Origin: an uncultured bacterium
Lineage (GTDB): Bacteria; Atribacterota; Atribacteria; Atribacterales; Caldatribacteriaceae
Assembly (NCBI GenBank): GCA_937922705.1
Contig: CALAIW010000018.1
Coordinates: 1 to 41,584 of the forward strand
DNA length: 41,584 nt
Reading direction: 5' to 3'
Part shown: positions 8,090 to 15,733 of the stretch, piece by piece
How the letters are laid out: each line of letters opens with the position of its first letter
How positions within the stretch are numbered: position 1 is the stretch's first letter
Program-made: the position numbers and the translations under genes
The notes under the pieces: generated by a model
Told to the model about the DNA's origin: nothing
The model's database searches: none
Seen by the model: only the letters and a program-made list of their open reading frames with translations

Positions 8090-8846
8090 AGACCATTCCT
8101 GCTCCCTTCAGTATTCGGCAGGCATTGTACATGTCCATTCTCCGCAGGAGAAACTCAAGGCTTATCCCATACTGTCTTAAAACCTCAAGGAACCCCTTCT
8201 CGTTCGGATTCGACACCATTCCCCGGCACCCATAACAAATATTGCCGTTATTAATGCACCAGGAATTGCACCCTGCTCGAGTAATGGGACCAAGACAGGT
8301 GATTCCCCGCTCATAGAAACAGACGTTTTCGTTGAACTTACACTCCACGCAAACAGCTACGTCTGGCACATGGTAGGGAATACCCAAAAGCGCACACTTG
8401 AGGACTTCAAGGAATTCTGGTTGATACACCGGGCACCCATGGACAAAGTACTCTACTGGAACAACCTCATGTACCGGTTTTGTGGGAAGCGTTTCGAAAA
8501 ACTTTGCGCTCTCGCCATACACGTATCGCTTGATTTCCTCAAGATCAAAAGCGTTCTTCATCCCATTAACGCCACCGATAGTGGCGCAGGATCCATAGGC
8601 AATAAGAGTCTTCGAACGCTCGCGAATCTTTCGTATCCTTGCAACATCGTGAGGTGTGGTAATACTTCCTTCCACAATGGCGACATCGTAAACCCCATCC
8701 CATCGTTCGCTCATCGTCTCTCGAAACTCCACAAGATCGATAGAGTCCAAGAGTTCAAGAAGGAGCTCACCGAGATTGGCCACCTGGAGCTGGCAACCCT
8801 CACAGCAGGTAAAGTCAAAAAACGCCACTTTTGGTGCCTTCATCAT
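8067..8846 (-). CDS. hydD: [NiFe] hydrogenase small (delta) subunit
   Basis: This 259-residue subunit relays electrons from the active site. The proximal [4Fe-4S] ligands are visible as TCCEGCQ near residue 14-17, YGSCATIGG and FVHGCPVYQPEF. The C-terminal half has two more clusters, with cysteines in VCVECKFNENVC, ITCLGP, AGCNSWC and NICYGCRG, as in group 3 enzymes. There is no Tat signal peptide, in keeping with a cytoplasmic complex. Two adjacent ATG codons open the gene; the first overlaps the gamma-subunit stop as ATGA. It is the third gene of the hydBGDA operon. Confidence 0.94.
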   Translation of the reverse strand: MMKAPKVAFFDFTCCEGCQLQVANLGELLLELLDSIDLVEFRETMSERWDGVYDVAIVEGSITTPHDVARIRKIRERSKTLIAYGSCATIGGVNGMKNAFDLEEIKRYVYGESAKFFETLPTKPVHEVVPVEYFVHGCPVYQPEFLEVLKCALLGIPYHVPDVAVCVECKFNENVCFYERGITCLGPITRAGCNSWCINNGNICYGCRGMVSNPNEKGFLEVLRQYGISLEFLLRRMDMYNACRILKGAGMVYEEKRAH

Positions 8847-9679
8847 ATCGCCCCTTTAAGGTTTTTAATCCGCTCATAAAAGAAAACCGGGCCATCTTGG
8901 CAACAGTAAATGTCGTGGATTTGACAATGACCACATTTCCCAAGGCCACATTTCATGTGCCGCTCAAGGGAAAGAACAATCTGGCTTTCGGGAATGCCCT
9001 TCTTCAAAAGCTCGGCAATCACGAACCGGTACATAACTGGGGGACCCACCATAACAGCAAAGGTTTCCTCAGGGTTTATATCGATCCCAGGGATAAGAGA
9101 GGTCACAAGGCCCACGTTACCTTTCCAATCAGGGTCTGCTCTGTCCACCGTGCATTGGAACCCCACATCCATACGGCGCTGCCACTCCTCGATTTCATCC
9201 TGAAAGAGGAGATTCTGAGGATCCCTACACCCAAAAAGGACGTGAACCCTCCCAAAATCACGCCGATTATCGAGGATATACTTGATAAGCGAACGCAATG
9301 GAGCAAGACCTATACCCCCGGCAACAAGCAAAAGATCATGCCCAATGAGCTTAGTGATTGGAAAACCAACTCCAAAGGGACCACGAATACCAACAACATC
9401 TCCTGGTTCAAGGCGGTGTAAGGCATGGGTCAGCCGTCCTACCGCACGTACGCAGAGTTCAAAGCTTTTCCGCTGGGTCGGTGAGGAGGAGAGAGATATT
9501 GGCGCCTCCCCTATACCCACCAGGGAAACCTCCACAAATTGCCCCGGCTCAAAATCCAAAATTTCTCCCCCTACAAGAGCAAGCTCAAAGAGCTTGTCGC
9601 TTTCGGTGAGGCGGGTAACGCGGAGAATCCGAGCCTCTCTAACCTCATATCCTGTATGGCTGATACGGATTTTTTCCAT
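8843..9679 (-). CDS. hydG: Hydrogenase gamma subunit: FAD/NAD(P)-binding reductase with 2Fe-2S
   Basis: The 278-residue flavoprotein passes electrons to or from NAD(P). The FAD-binding beta barrel contains PGQFVEVSLVGIGEAPISLSS (about 45-65), with a second FAD contact near VGIRGPFGVGFP. The nucleotide-binding fold has GGIGLAPLRSL (about 119-129) and MVGPPVMYRF. A C-terminal [2Fe-2S] motif of the dihydroorotate dehydrogenase electron-transfer type is present: CGLGKCGHCQ followed by Cys residues in DIYCCQDGP. The start ATG at 9679 lies 14 bases after the beta-subunit stop. The symbol follows Pyrococcus usage and is unrelated to the radical SAM protein also called HydG. Confidence 0.92.
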   Translation of the reverse strand: MEKIRISHTGYEVREARILRVTRLTESDKLFELALVGGEILDFEPGQFVEVSLVGIGEAPISLSSSPTQRKSFELCVRAVGRLTHALHRLEPGDVVGIRGPFGVGFPITKLIGHDLLLVAGGIGLAPLRSLIKYILDNRRDFGRVHVLFGCRDPQNLLFQDEIEEWQRRMDVGFQCTVDRADPDWKGNVGLVTSLIPGIDINPEETFAVMVGPPVMYRFVIAELLKKGIPESQIVLSLERHMKCGLGKCGHCQIHDIYCCQDGPVFFYERIKNLKGAI

Positions 9680-9693
9680 GGTTCCACCCCGAA

Positions 9694-10740
9694 CTAGACC
9701 TTGAGATACCCCGTTTCCCGGGCAAGTTGTGCAATAGTCTCCTTGAGGTCAATTTTTGCCATACACACACGACTGCACCGCCCACAACCCGTGCAGAAGA
9801 AGCGATTGTACCGTTTCACCGGGTAGGAAAACTTTCGATTGAATCGGTGGCGTTTCCGATCAGACCGTTCCGCTCTGAAACTCTCTCCACTTGCAATCTT
9901 AGCAAAAGGCTCATTCTGGCACGAGTCCCAAACTCGAATACGCTTCCCTGTTCGGAGATCCAGGTTCATAACATCTTTCACATCAAAGCAGTAACAGGTG
10001 GGACACACATTCGTGCAATTCGCGCAAGAAAGGCATCGGTTGCCAACATCTTCCCAAACCTTTGCCTCAAACCCTTCCTGGAACATGCGGGGCAAAAGGA
10101 AACGGTCAACAGGAACCTCAGGGCGAAAGATCTCGGCCTTTTTTGCCCGAAGGAGCTGCAAATCCCAGAAATGCCTTGATTCTGCCCTTTGGAAAAGCGA
10201 AAAATTCGCAACTATATCCTCTCCCCTTTGTGTCCCCACATGGACAAAAAAGTAATCCCCAAGATCGGTGAAAAAGAGGTCATACCCACCTTGAGGAAGA
10301 AACGTTCCCATAAGCCCGCAAGAGGCGTACTGATCACAATACTCGTTACACTCAAGTCCTATGATGGTAACGTATCCTCTGCGGACAAGGTAATTGAGGT
10401 CTTTTGGACGGTCGCTAAATACCACGTCAAGACACTGTATGCCAGCAAGATCACAGGTGTGAACCCCAAAGAGAACGATGTGCTCTACCTCAACCACAGG
10501 ATACAGCTTTTGCCCTTCCCGGATATCGTATTCGGCAAGAGTTTCGTACTGAGGCATAAAGTACTTCTTGGGAGGAAGGATGGTGGGGATATACTTGAGA
10601 GCAATATCTCTCGCATCCGTAACTTCCTCAAAGGCAAAATGGCGTTCACTCTTTGCCACCGGAGCTATAACCTTACCGTACTGTCTCAGGGCATCTACAA
10701 AAGAACCTAAGGCACTCTTTGGAAGAACGGCGTACTCCAC
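9694..10740 (-). CDS. hydB: Hydrogenase beta subunit: 4Fe-4S ferredoxin-like
   Basis: First gene of the operon, 348 residues. It belongs to the sulfhydrogenase beta/anaerobic sulfite reductase A family. The N-terminal two thirds has scattered conserved cysteines (VHTCDLAGI, LECNEYCDQYASCG). Two C-terminal [4Fe-4S] motifs are present: CLSCANCTNVCPTC and CTGCGRCSRVCMAKID. It links the flavin subunit to external acceptors and, in the archaeal enzymes, is associated with sulfur reduction. The start is the GTG at 10740, preceded by a full AAAGGAGGT ribosome site and, 22 bases further up, a recognisable promoter. Confidence 0.92.
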   Translation of the reverse strand: MEYAVLPKSALGSFVDALRQYGKVIAPVAKSERHFAFEEVTDARDIALKYIPTILPPKKYFMPQYETLAEYDIREGQKLYPVVEVEHIVLFGVHTCDLAGIQCLDVVFSDRPKDLNYLVRRGYVTIIGLECNEYCDQYASCGLMGTFLPQGGYDLFFTDLGDYFFVHVGTQRGEDIVANFSLFQRAESRHFWDLQLLRAKKAEIFRPEVPVDRFLLPRMFQEGFEAKVWEDVGNRCLSCANCTNVCPTCYCFDVKDVMNLDLRTGKRIRVWDSCQNEPFAKIASGESFRAERSDRKRHRFNRKFSYPVKRYNRFFCTGCGRCSRVCMAKIDLKETIAQLARETGYLKV

Positions 10741-10761
10741 GTATAACCTCCTTTCAGAACC

Positions 10762-10790
10762 ATTTTACTTTACTATTTTAAAAAACTCAA
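10762..10790 (-). promoter_or_regulatory. Probable sigma-70-type promoter of the hydrogenase operon
   Basis: On the minus strand TTGAGT (10790-10785) is followed after exactly 17 bases by TAAAAT (10767-10762). The predicted start point near 10755 leaves a leader of about 15 bases that includes AAAGGAGGT just before the hydB GTG. The spacer is very A/T rich. No operator could be recognised. Confidence 0.65.
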
Positions 10791-10935
10791 TAGCATTCTT
10801 CTTATTCCCTCTTCTAGTCCCATGGCAAGAACACAATAGTCTCCAGGTACCCAGAGCGTCTCAGAACGGGAGTAACGAAAAGAGAAAAAACTAGTAGTCT
10901 AAGGAAGTTCCAGAAGTACCTCTATTTCTTGGTGT

Positions 10936-10960
10936 AGAAAGGGCCGCTTCCTCGGCCCCC
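10936..10960 (-). terminator. Probable intrinsic terminator of the sugar importer operon
   Basis: A perfect 6-bp G/C stem (GGGCCG and CGGCCC, 10941-10946 and 10953-10958, six-base loop) sits 8 bases after the stop of the last permease gene and is followed on the minus strand by TTTCT. The U tract is short, so termination strength is uncertain. Confidence 0.6.
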
Positions 10961-10965
10961 ATTTC

Positions 10966-11817
10966 TCACCCTTTTACTGCACCCATGGTGAGACCACGCA
11001 CAATGTAGCGCTGCACGGTAAGGGCAAGAAGCGTTGGCGGGAGAATAGCAAGAAGAAGCCTTGTTGAAACGTACCAGAATTGCACCCCCTGGGTATGCTC
11101 TGTCCCAGCAATAATAATGGTCATTGGAGTTGCCTTTTTATAGGTCAAAACAAGAGCAAAAAGAAATTCATTCCAGGCAAAGGAGAAGCAGATAATGACC
11201 GTAGCTACAAGCGCTGGAGCAGCAAGGGGAAGAGCAATTCTCCAGAATGCTTCAAAACGTGAACATCCATCAACAAGCGCAGCTTCCTCAAGCTCCACCG
11301 GAAGCTCCCGGAACATGTCCTTCATAATGAGGACTGCAAAAGGCATGGCAAAGGTAGTATTCACAAGGATAAGTGCCGTCCTCGTATCAAGAAGCCCAAA
11401 AGACTTCATAAGGAGAAAGAACGGGATAACCGTAGCAGCAGGAGGAAGAAAACGTTGTGAAAGGAACCAAAAAGCCATACTTTGGTTACGCCACTTCACA
11501 TAGCGATACCGAGCAAGCCCATATCCTGCGAAGGTTCCAAGAGCTACAGCAAGAAGAGAAGCAAAAACAGCGATAATGATGCTGTTAGTGATACCCCGGA
11601 GGATCTCCGGACCCCTTTGGGTGAACTCCGTCTGCCAGTTACTCAGGGTTGGGGTGAACTGAAGCCAAGGTATGCTACTCAGACGAAACACATCCGCCGG
11701 CTTTTTAAAAGAGGTAATGACCGTCCAGTAGAAGGGAAAGAGCACCCAAAGAATGGCTACCACCACGATAACCCACACCAAAACCTCGGTTACAAGGGAC
11801 CCTTTGCGCCTTCGCAT
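10966..11817 (-). CDS. Carbohydrate ABC transporter permease, MalG type
   Basis: Inner-membrane permease of 283 residues with six predicted membrane segments, starting with a segment at about residues 10-30. The cytoplasmic EAA loop that docks the ATPase reads EEAALVDGCSRFEAFWRIALP. I prefer the ATG at 11817, which has GAGGAG six to seven bases upstream; a GTG at 11832 overlaps the preceding stop as GTGA and is an alternative. It is the last gene of a three-gene importer cluster (binding protein, MalF-type permease, MalG-type permease) that lacks an ATPase. The substrate is not known. Confidence 0.9.
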   Translation of the reverse strand: MRRRKGSLVTEVLVWVIVVVAILWVLFPFYWTVITSFKKPADVFRLSSIPWLQFTPTLSNWQTEFTQRGPEILRGITNSIIIAVFASLLAVALGTFAGYGLARYRYVKWRNQSMAFWFLSQRFLPPAATVIPFFLLMKSFGLLDTRTALILVNTTFAMPFAVLIMKDMFRELPVELEEAALVDGCSRFEAFWRIALPLAAPALVATVIICFSFAWNEFLFALVLTYKKATPMTIIIAGTEHTQGVQFWYVSTRLLLAILPPTLLALTVQRYIVRGLTMGAVKG

Positions 11818-11828
11818 GGTTTCTCTCC

Positions 11829-12692
11829 TCACTCGTAAATTTCTCGATACCTGCGGAAGAATAAAAGCCCAATGACCATGGTAATGGCAAGGAGGAAATA
11901 CGCCATAGCACTGGCGTAGCCAAGGTCGAAGTTCCGAAGTCCCTGAGTGTAAATGTAAAACGTAAGCGTTCGGGTTGCTGTACCTGGTCCACCGCTTGTA
12001 AGGCTAAAGGGAATATCAAAAACTTTGAATGCGTCAACCATCCGGAGCATGATGACGGTTCCAAGAACCGGCGAAAGAATTGGAAGGGTGATATGCCGAA
12101 AAATAGCCCAACCAGAAGAGGTATCAATAACTGCCGCTTCATAGATTTCGTCAGAAATCGATTGAAGTCCTGCAAGAAGAATGATAAAAGCAAAGGGCGT
12201 CCACTGCCACACATCCACAAGACATATTGCCAGAGTCGCCCAAAGGGGATGAGAAAGCCAGGGAACTTTTCCTAAACCAATGTATTTCAAAAGGACATTA
12301 ATGGGCCCATTCTCCTCATAAAACATCATGACCCCAAGGTACCCCAAAGCGACTGGGGCGGTAAAAAGGGGCATGGTTAGGATAGAGCGGAACGCCCGAA
12401 GGCCCTTCATCTTTCGATTAAAGACAATCGCAAGACCAAGTCCGATAAGCGTTGTCACGCAAACGCTAAATGCCACAAAGATAAGGGTAAAGCGCAGCGT
12501 TCCCCAAAAGCGATAGTCCCCAAACATTCGAAGGTAATTCGCTGCACCGGCAAATCCAGCAATCTTCCCATAGAGGACTTTAGAGAGGCTTATCCTAAAA
12601 GAGTACACCAAGGGGAAAATGGTGAAAGCAAGTACCCAAAGAATGGCAGGCACAACAAAAACATTTCCTTTTTCCCGTACTTTCCGTTTCAT
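11829..12692 (-). CDS. Carbohydrate ABC transporter permease, MalF type
   Basis: A 287-residue six-helix permease of the MalF/UgpA class. Typical features are the first helix ending FPLVYSFRIS, the DVWQWTPFAFIILLAGLQSI block, the EAA loop YEAAVIDTSSGWAIFRHITLP, and the SGGPGTATRTLTFYIY segment. It forms the heterodimeric channel with the next gene. It follows the binding-protein gene across a 79-base gap that holds a strong hairpin, so it is probably expressed at a lower level than the binding protein. Confidence 0.92.
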   Translation of the reverse strand: MKRKVREKGNVFVVPAILWVLAFTIFPLVYSFRISLSKVLYGKIAGFAGAANYLRMFGDYRFWGTLRFTLIFVAFSVCVTTLIGLGLAIVFNRKMKGLRAFRSILTMPLFTAPVALGYLGVMMFYEENGPINVLLKYIGLGKVPWLSHPLWATLAICLVDVWQWTPFAFIILLAGLQSISDEIYEAAVIDTSSGWAIFRHITLPILSPVLGTVIMLRMVDAFKVFDIPFSLTSGGPGTATRTLTFYIYTQGLRNFDLGYASAMAYFLLAITMVIGLLFFRRYREIYE

Positions 12693-12722
12693 CCGTCACT
12701 CTCCCTTCCCTAAACACAAAAG

Positions 12723-12757
12723 AGGGGGGAAGAGGTCAACTCTACCTCTTCCCCCCT
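12723..12757 (-). terminator. Strong hairpin between binding-protein and permease genes
   Basis: A 14-bp stem (12723-12736 with 12744-12757, six consecutive G-C pairs, seven-base loop) lies 15 bases after the binding-protein stop. On the minus strand it is followed by CTCTTTTGTGTTT. It looks like an intrinsic terminator acting as a partial attenuator, a known way of making binding protein in excess over permeases. Confidence 0.8.
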
Positions 12758-12771
12758 TTGCACGCCTTCCA

Positions 12772-14406
12772 TCACTCTGGCTTGTAGCCACACTCTGGCT
12801 TGTAGCCAATAGCCTCCTGGTAAATCTTCTTCAGCGTATCTTTGCCATAGCGTTCTACAACCGCTTTCCACTCTTCAGCGATACGGTTTAGGGCTTCTTC
12901 CGGGGATACCTGCCCGGTCACCGCTTCGGAGAGGTGGATATCGTAAATTTCCCACATTTCAGGAGTGCCGGGGATGCGGAGGTAGGTCTGGCGGAGAGGG
13001 TACTTGGTCCACATTTCTTCGTAAGCGGTTACGAATTGACGAGCATCCTCAGCATCGTAGCCGGTAGCCACGTATTCTTCGATAGTAGCCTTTCCTGTTG
13101 GCTGCAGGAAGTCATAGCTTGTACCAGGGTCAACACCAGTCCAACCCCAGACAACGTTCCAGTGGTTGATTTGCGGTGTAGCCTGCCAGGAGAGGAAGTA
13201 CGCAGCAAGTTCCTTGTTCTTGCAGTACTTGGAGATGACCCCATGCCAGGAAGCACCAACCGTATTGGCTACAAAGTTCTTTTTGTACACCCACTGCTTC
13301 GTTTCGAGGTCGTAGTACTTGTCACTTCCAGGAATTGGAGCAACGCCTAGCTTGCCTTTGATGTCGGAACGGTCAGGAAGCTGGGCAAGGGATCCAACGT
13401 CACCCCAGGACCAGCACATAACCGCCTTGCCTCGGAGGAAAGCATCCCAAGCCTCACCAAGGCTCCATCCAAACATAGCAGATGGTCCAGTCTTGGAGAG
13501 CTTGATAAGCATGTTCAGCGCTTCAACAAAGCCAGGGGTATTCACCAGAGGTTCCATGGTCTCAGGGTCAAACCAGTACACGTTATGGTAACGGGTGACC
13601 TTCGCAGGGTTATCGCCAGGCGCAGGGGAAACGACATATGGGGCAGAAAGCGCCATAAAGTGGAAGAATCCCTGACCACCGACTTTAAGGTGCATGCTGA
13701 TACCGTAATCTGGTTCACCATCGCCATTCCAGTCCTTACCGTTAAAGAAGTCGCAAATTTCATAGACTTCTTCCCAGGTCCATGGGGGAGTAGGCATATC
13801 TTTGCCCTTCTCTTTCTTGAATTCCTCTTGCCACTTCGGATCGCTCAAAATGTCCCGACGGTAATACATAACCTGACCATCGTGGTCATTGTTGTACCCG
13901 ACGAGCTTATCACCCCACATGTAGAGCTCCCGGACCGGAAGGGCAACGGATTCTGGTTCCCACTTGGGCATACGAGGGTCGTTCAAGAATTCTTGGGAAG
14001 GAACAATCCAGTCGTTGATGATGTAGTCGCCATAGAACCAGCTTGGACCGACAATAATGTCATAAGCGCCCGTACCAGTCATAAGGTCGGTGAAAATCTT
14101 TTCTCGCAGCTCTCCAAAGGGGATTTCCACGATGTCGTAAGTAGCGCCGGTAAGTTTCTCAAAGTAGGGACGCCAGAAATACAAAGGACCAGAAATCGCC
14201 CCCCGAGGGCCAGCAGAGTACACTGCAATGGTGAGTTTTTGCCCTTTCCAAGCAGGATCAGGATTTCCTTTGTCTGCTGCCTCAAAAGCAGCATTAGCCG
14301 TTTGAATCTCGAGTTCTGAAGCTCCTTCCTGAGCAAGTGCTCCAAAGATAAACCCCAACACAAAAATCACAGATAAAACAACAACGCGTAACCTACGCCA
14401 TTCCAT
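12772..14406 (-). CDS. Extracellular solute-binding protein (family 1, sugar-type importer)
   Basis: A 544-residue periplasmic or lipid-free binding protein. The ATG at 14406 opens a signal peptide (basic RRLR followed by a hydrophobic stretch ending FGALAQ). Mature sequence features are KLTIAVYSAG, FEKLTGATYDIVEIPFGELREKI and a calcium-loop-like NGKDWNGDGEPDYGI, as in large family-1 binding proteins. Upstream in-frame starts up to 14499 would add a hydrophobic but implausible leader. The C terminus carries an exact duplication of the last six-residue unit (GYKPEC GYKPE). The promoter is at 14531-14559. The two permeases follow; no ATPase is in the cluster, so a shared MalK-type ATPase is expected. 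The substrate cannot be assigned, though the large size suggests an oligosaccharide or polyol class. Confidence 0.88.
   Translation of the reverse strand: MEWRRLRVVVLSVIFVLGFIFGALAQEGASELEIQTANAAFEAADKGNPDPAWKGQKLTIAVYSAGPRGAISGPLYFWRPYFEKLTGATYDIVEIPFGELREKIFTDLMTGTGAYDIIVGPSWFYGDYIINDWIVPSQEFLNDPRMPKWEPESVALPVRELYMWGDKLVGYNNDHDGQVMYYRRDILSDPKWQEEFKKEKGKDMPTPPWTWEEVYEICDFFNGKDWNGDGEPDYGISMHLKVGGQGFFHFMALSAPYVVSPAPGDNPAKVTRYHNVYWFDPETMEPLVNTPGFVEALNMLIKLSKTGPSAMFGWSLGEAWDAFLRGKAVMCWSWGDVGSLAQLPDRSDIKGKLGVAPIPGSDKYYDLETKQWVYKKNFVANTVGASWHGVISKYCKNKELAAYFLSWQATPQINHWNVVWGWTGVDPGTSYDFLQPTGKATIEEYVATGYDAEDARQFVTAYEEMWTKYPLRQTYLRIPGTPEMWEIYDIHLSEAVTGQVSPEEALNRIAEEWKAVVERYGKDTLKKIYQEAIGYKPECGYKPE
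12773..12808. repeat. Perfect 18-bp tandem duplication at the end of the binding-protein gene
   Basis: Two identical copies of an 18-base unit beginning CACTCTGG lie at 12773-12790 and 12791-12808. The repeat keeps the reading frame and repeats six residues (GYKPEC) at the C terminus. Confidence 0.95.
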
Positions 14407-14530
14407 CGAGCACATCCCCCCTGAAATACAGTGTAAAGTGCACCAAATGCAAAACAACGGCGTAAAGGAAAACCACAAAAAAACCTTTTCTCCTCTCACC
14501 CCCCAAGAGACAATTGTTTAACCAACCTCA

Positions 14531-14559
14531 ATTATAAATCCCTATTGTTTCACCGTCAA
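14531..14559 (-). promoter_or_regulatory. Consensus promoter for the sugar importer operon
   Basis: On the minus strand TTGACG (14559-14554) is separated by exactly 17 bases from a perfect TATAAT (14536-14531). The leader to the ATG at 14406 is about 120 bases. An 8-base palindrome ACAATTGT lies just downstream of the expected start point, at about 14512-14519, and could be an operator, though that is weak evidence by itself. Confidence 0.82.
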
Positions 14560-14608
14560 CGGCCTTTGCAAGAATAAGCTTCGTTACACAATTTTGAAGA
14601 CCACAAAC

Positions 14609-15724
14609 TCATGACAAGAAAGCATTGCGATCTTTGAGCTGTGCTGCTATCCTCCCCATACGAAAACGAAGGAGTATCTCCACAAAGGCTTCGTTTTGGA
14701 GAGGTGGCTGAGGAAGGTAGAAGAGGTGACTCCTGCAGGAACAGTCTGAGACCCCAAAGAAAGGAATTCCCTGAGCTATATTTCCCAGTTCTCTGGCAAT
14801 AGCACATTCGAGGCGCTCGGAACTCTGTATTGGAAAAGCGCGAAGGCCTTCGAGAAAGGGGGAAAGAAAATCAATGTGCCAGTGCCTCTTTTTGCTCTTT
14901 CGGAGATGCCGCCGTACCCGGCGAGAAAGGGATTGCATAGCTGAACCAACGTAGAGATAGAAACCTCTCAAGAAACATTGTTTCCCAAGGCTTCCAATGG
15001 GTATACACATATCCTCTCTGAGGTATCCTGCAAGAATGTAACTCCCTCGGTCTTGAGCCTCCCTCTCATAGAGTTCCCAGGGAATAGAAAGATTGCGCAC
15101 ATACTCGAAGTCCCCACTTTCTCTCCAGCGTACCGCTATAGCGTAAATACGAAGTTTCTCACGAAGGGAATGCAGTGTCCTTGCAAAATCAAAATCGGTA
15201 TGAAAATCGGGAAGAAAAGCAAAGCACGAGGGAGAGTGAACCACAAAAAGCACCACCCCGCCTACCTTTCCAAGAAGTTCAAGGTGCTTTCTCCCTCGCA
15301 CTGTCACTGCATCGGGAAACATGGCAAGACCATCAAAAAAGAGGGTACACGATTTCACCTCAAGGAAACACTCTTCCTCGCCCCGCTTGAGAAGAAAATC
15401 AAGGCGAGAACCCCAAAGAGGAACTTCGCGCCGGACAACTCCAAAGCCCTTCAAATCCTCGATTTTTCCTTCCTCAAGGAGCTTTTGGGCCACAGACGTC
15501 GTCGCAGAAGTGTCGAGAAAGACAATGCCCTCTTCTTTGATGGCACCCCACACACGGGGCAGAGAGAGTTCTTTGCGGTCTTCAAGAAGCAGCATTCTCC
15601 CTGGAAGGAGGATTTCCCAAAGCCGCCCAGGATTAGGAAGGTGGGCGGGAAACACCCGCCCACCTTCCTCACAGAGCACAACAAAGCGGTTCAAACGTTC
15701 AAGAAAACGGACCTTTCGAAACAC
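14609..15724 (-). CDS. sfsA: SfsA nuclease domain fused to a DUF123 (GIY-YIG-like) domain
   Basis: The first ~230 of 371 residues match SfsA, first described as a sugar fermentation stimulation protein and now regarded as a DNA-binding PD-(D/E)xK-type nuclease: HLPNPGRLWEILLPG, LDTSATTS, the catalytic-type strand WGSRLDFLL followed by CFLEVKSCTL, and FPDAVTVRGRKHL. Residues ~245-345 match DUF123, a compact GIY-YIG-like domain: GSYILAGYL, GFYLYVGSAM, RRVRRHLRKSKKRHWHIDFL and the late SDCSCRSHLFYL. The gene starts with GTG 10 bases after the preceding stop and without a clear ribosome site, so it may depend on coupling to the ABC-2 operon. DNA processing is the likely role; the link to that operon is unexplained. 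Confidence 0.85.
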   Translation of the reverse strand: MFRKVRFLERLNRFVVLCEEGGRVFPAHLPNPGRLWEILLPGRMLLLEDRKELSLPRVWGAIKEEGIVFLDTSATTSVAQKLLEEGKIEDLKGFGVVRREVPLWGSRLDFLLKRGEEECFLEVKSCTLFFDGLAMFPDAVTVRGRKHLELLGKVGGVVLFVVHSPSCFAFLPDFHTDFDFARTLHSLREKLRIYAIAVRWRESGDFEYVRNLSIPWELYEREAQDRGSYILAGYLREDMCIPIGSLGKQCFLRGFYLYVGSAMQSLSRRVRRHLRKSKKRHWHIDFLSPFLEGLRAFPIQSSERLECAIARELGNIAQGIPFFGVSDCSCRSHLFYLPQPPLQNEAFVEILLRFRMGRIAAQLKDRNAFLS

Positions 15725-15733
15725 AGAAACACG

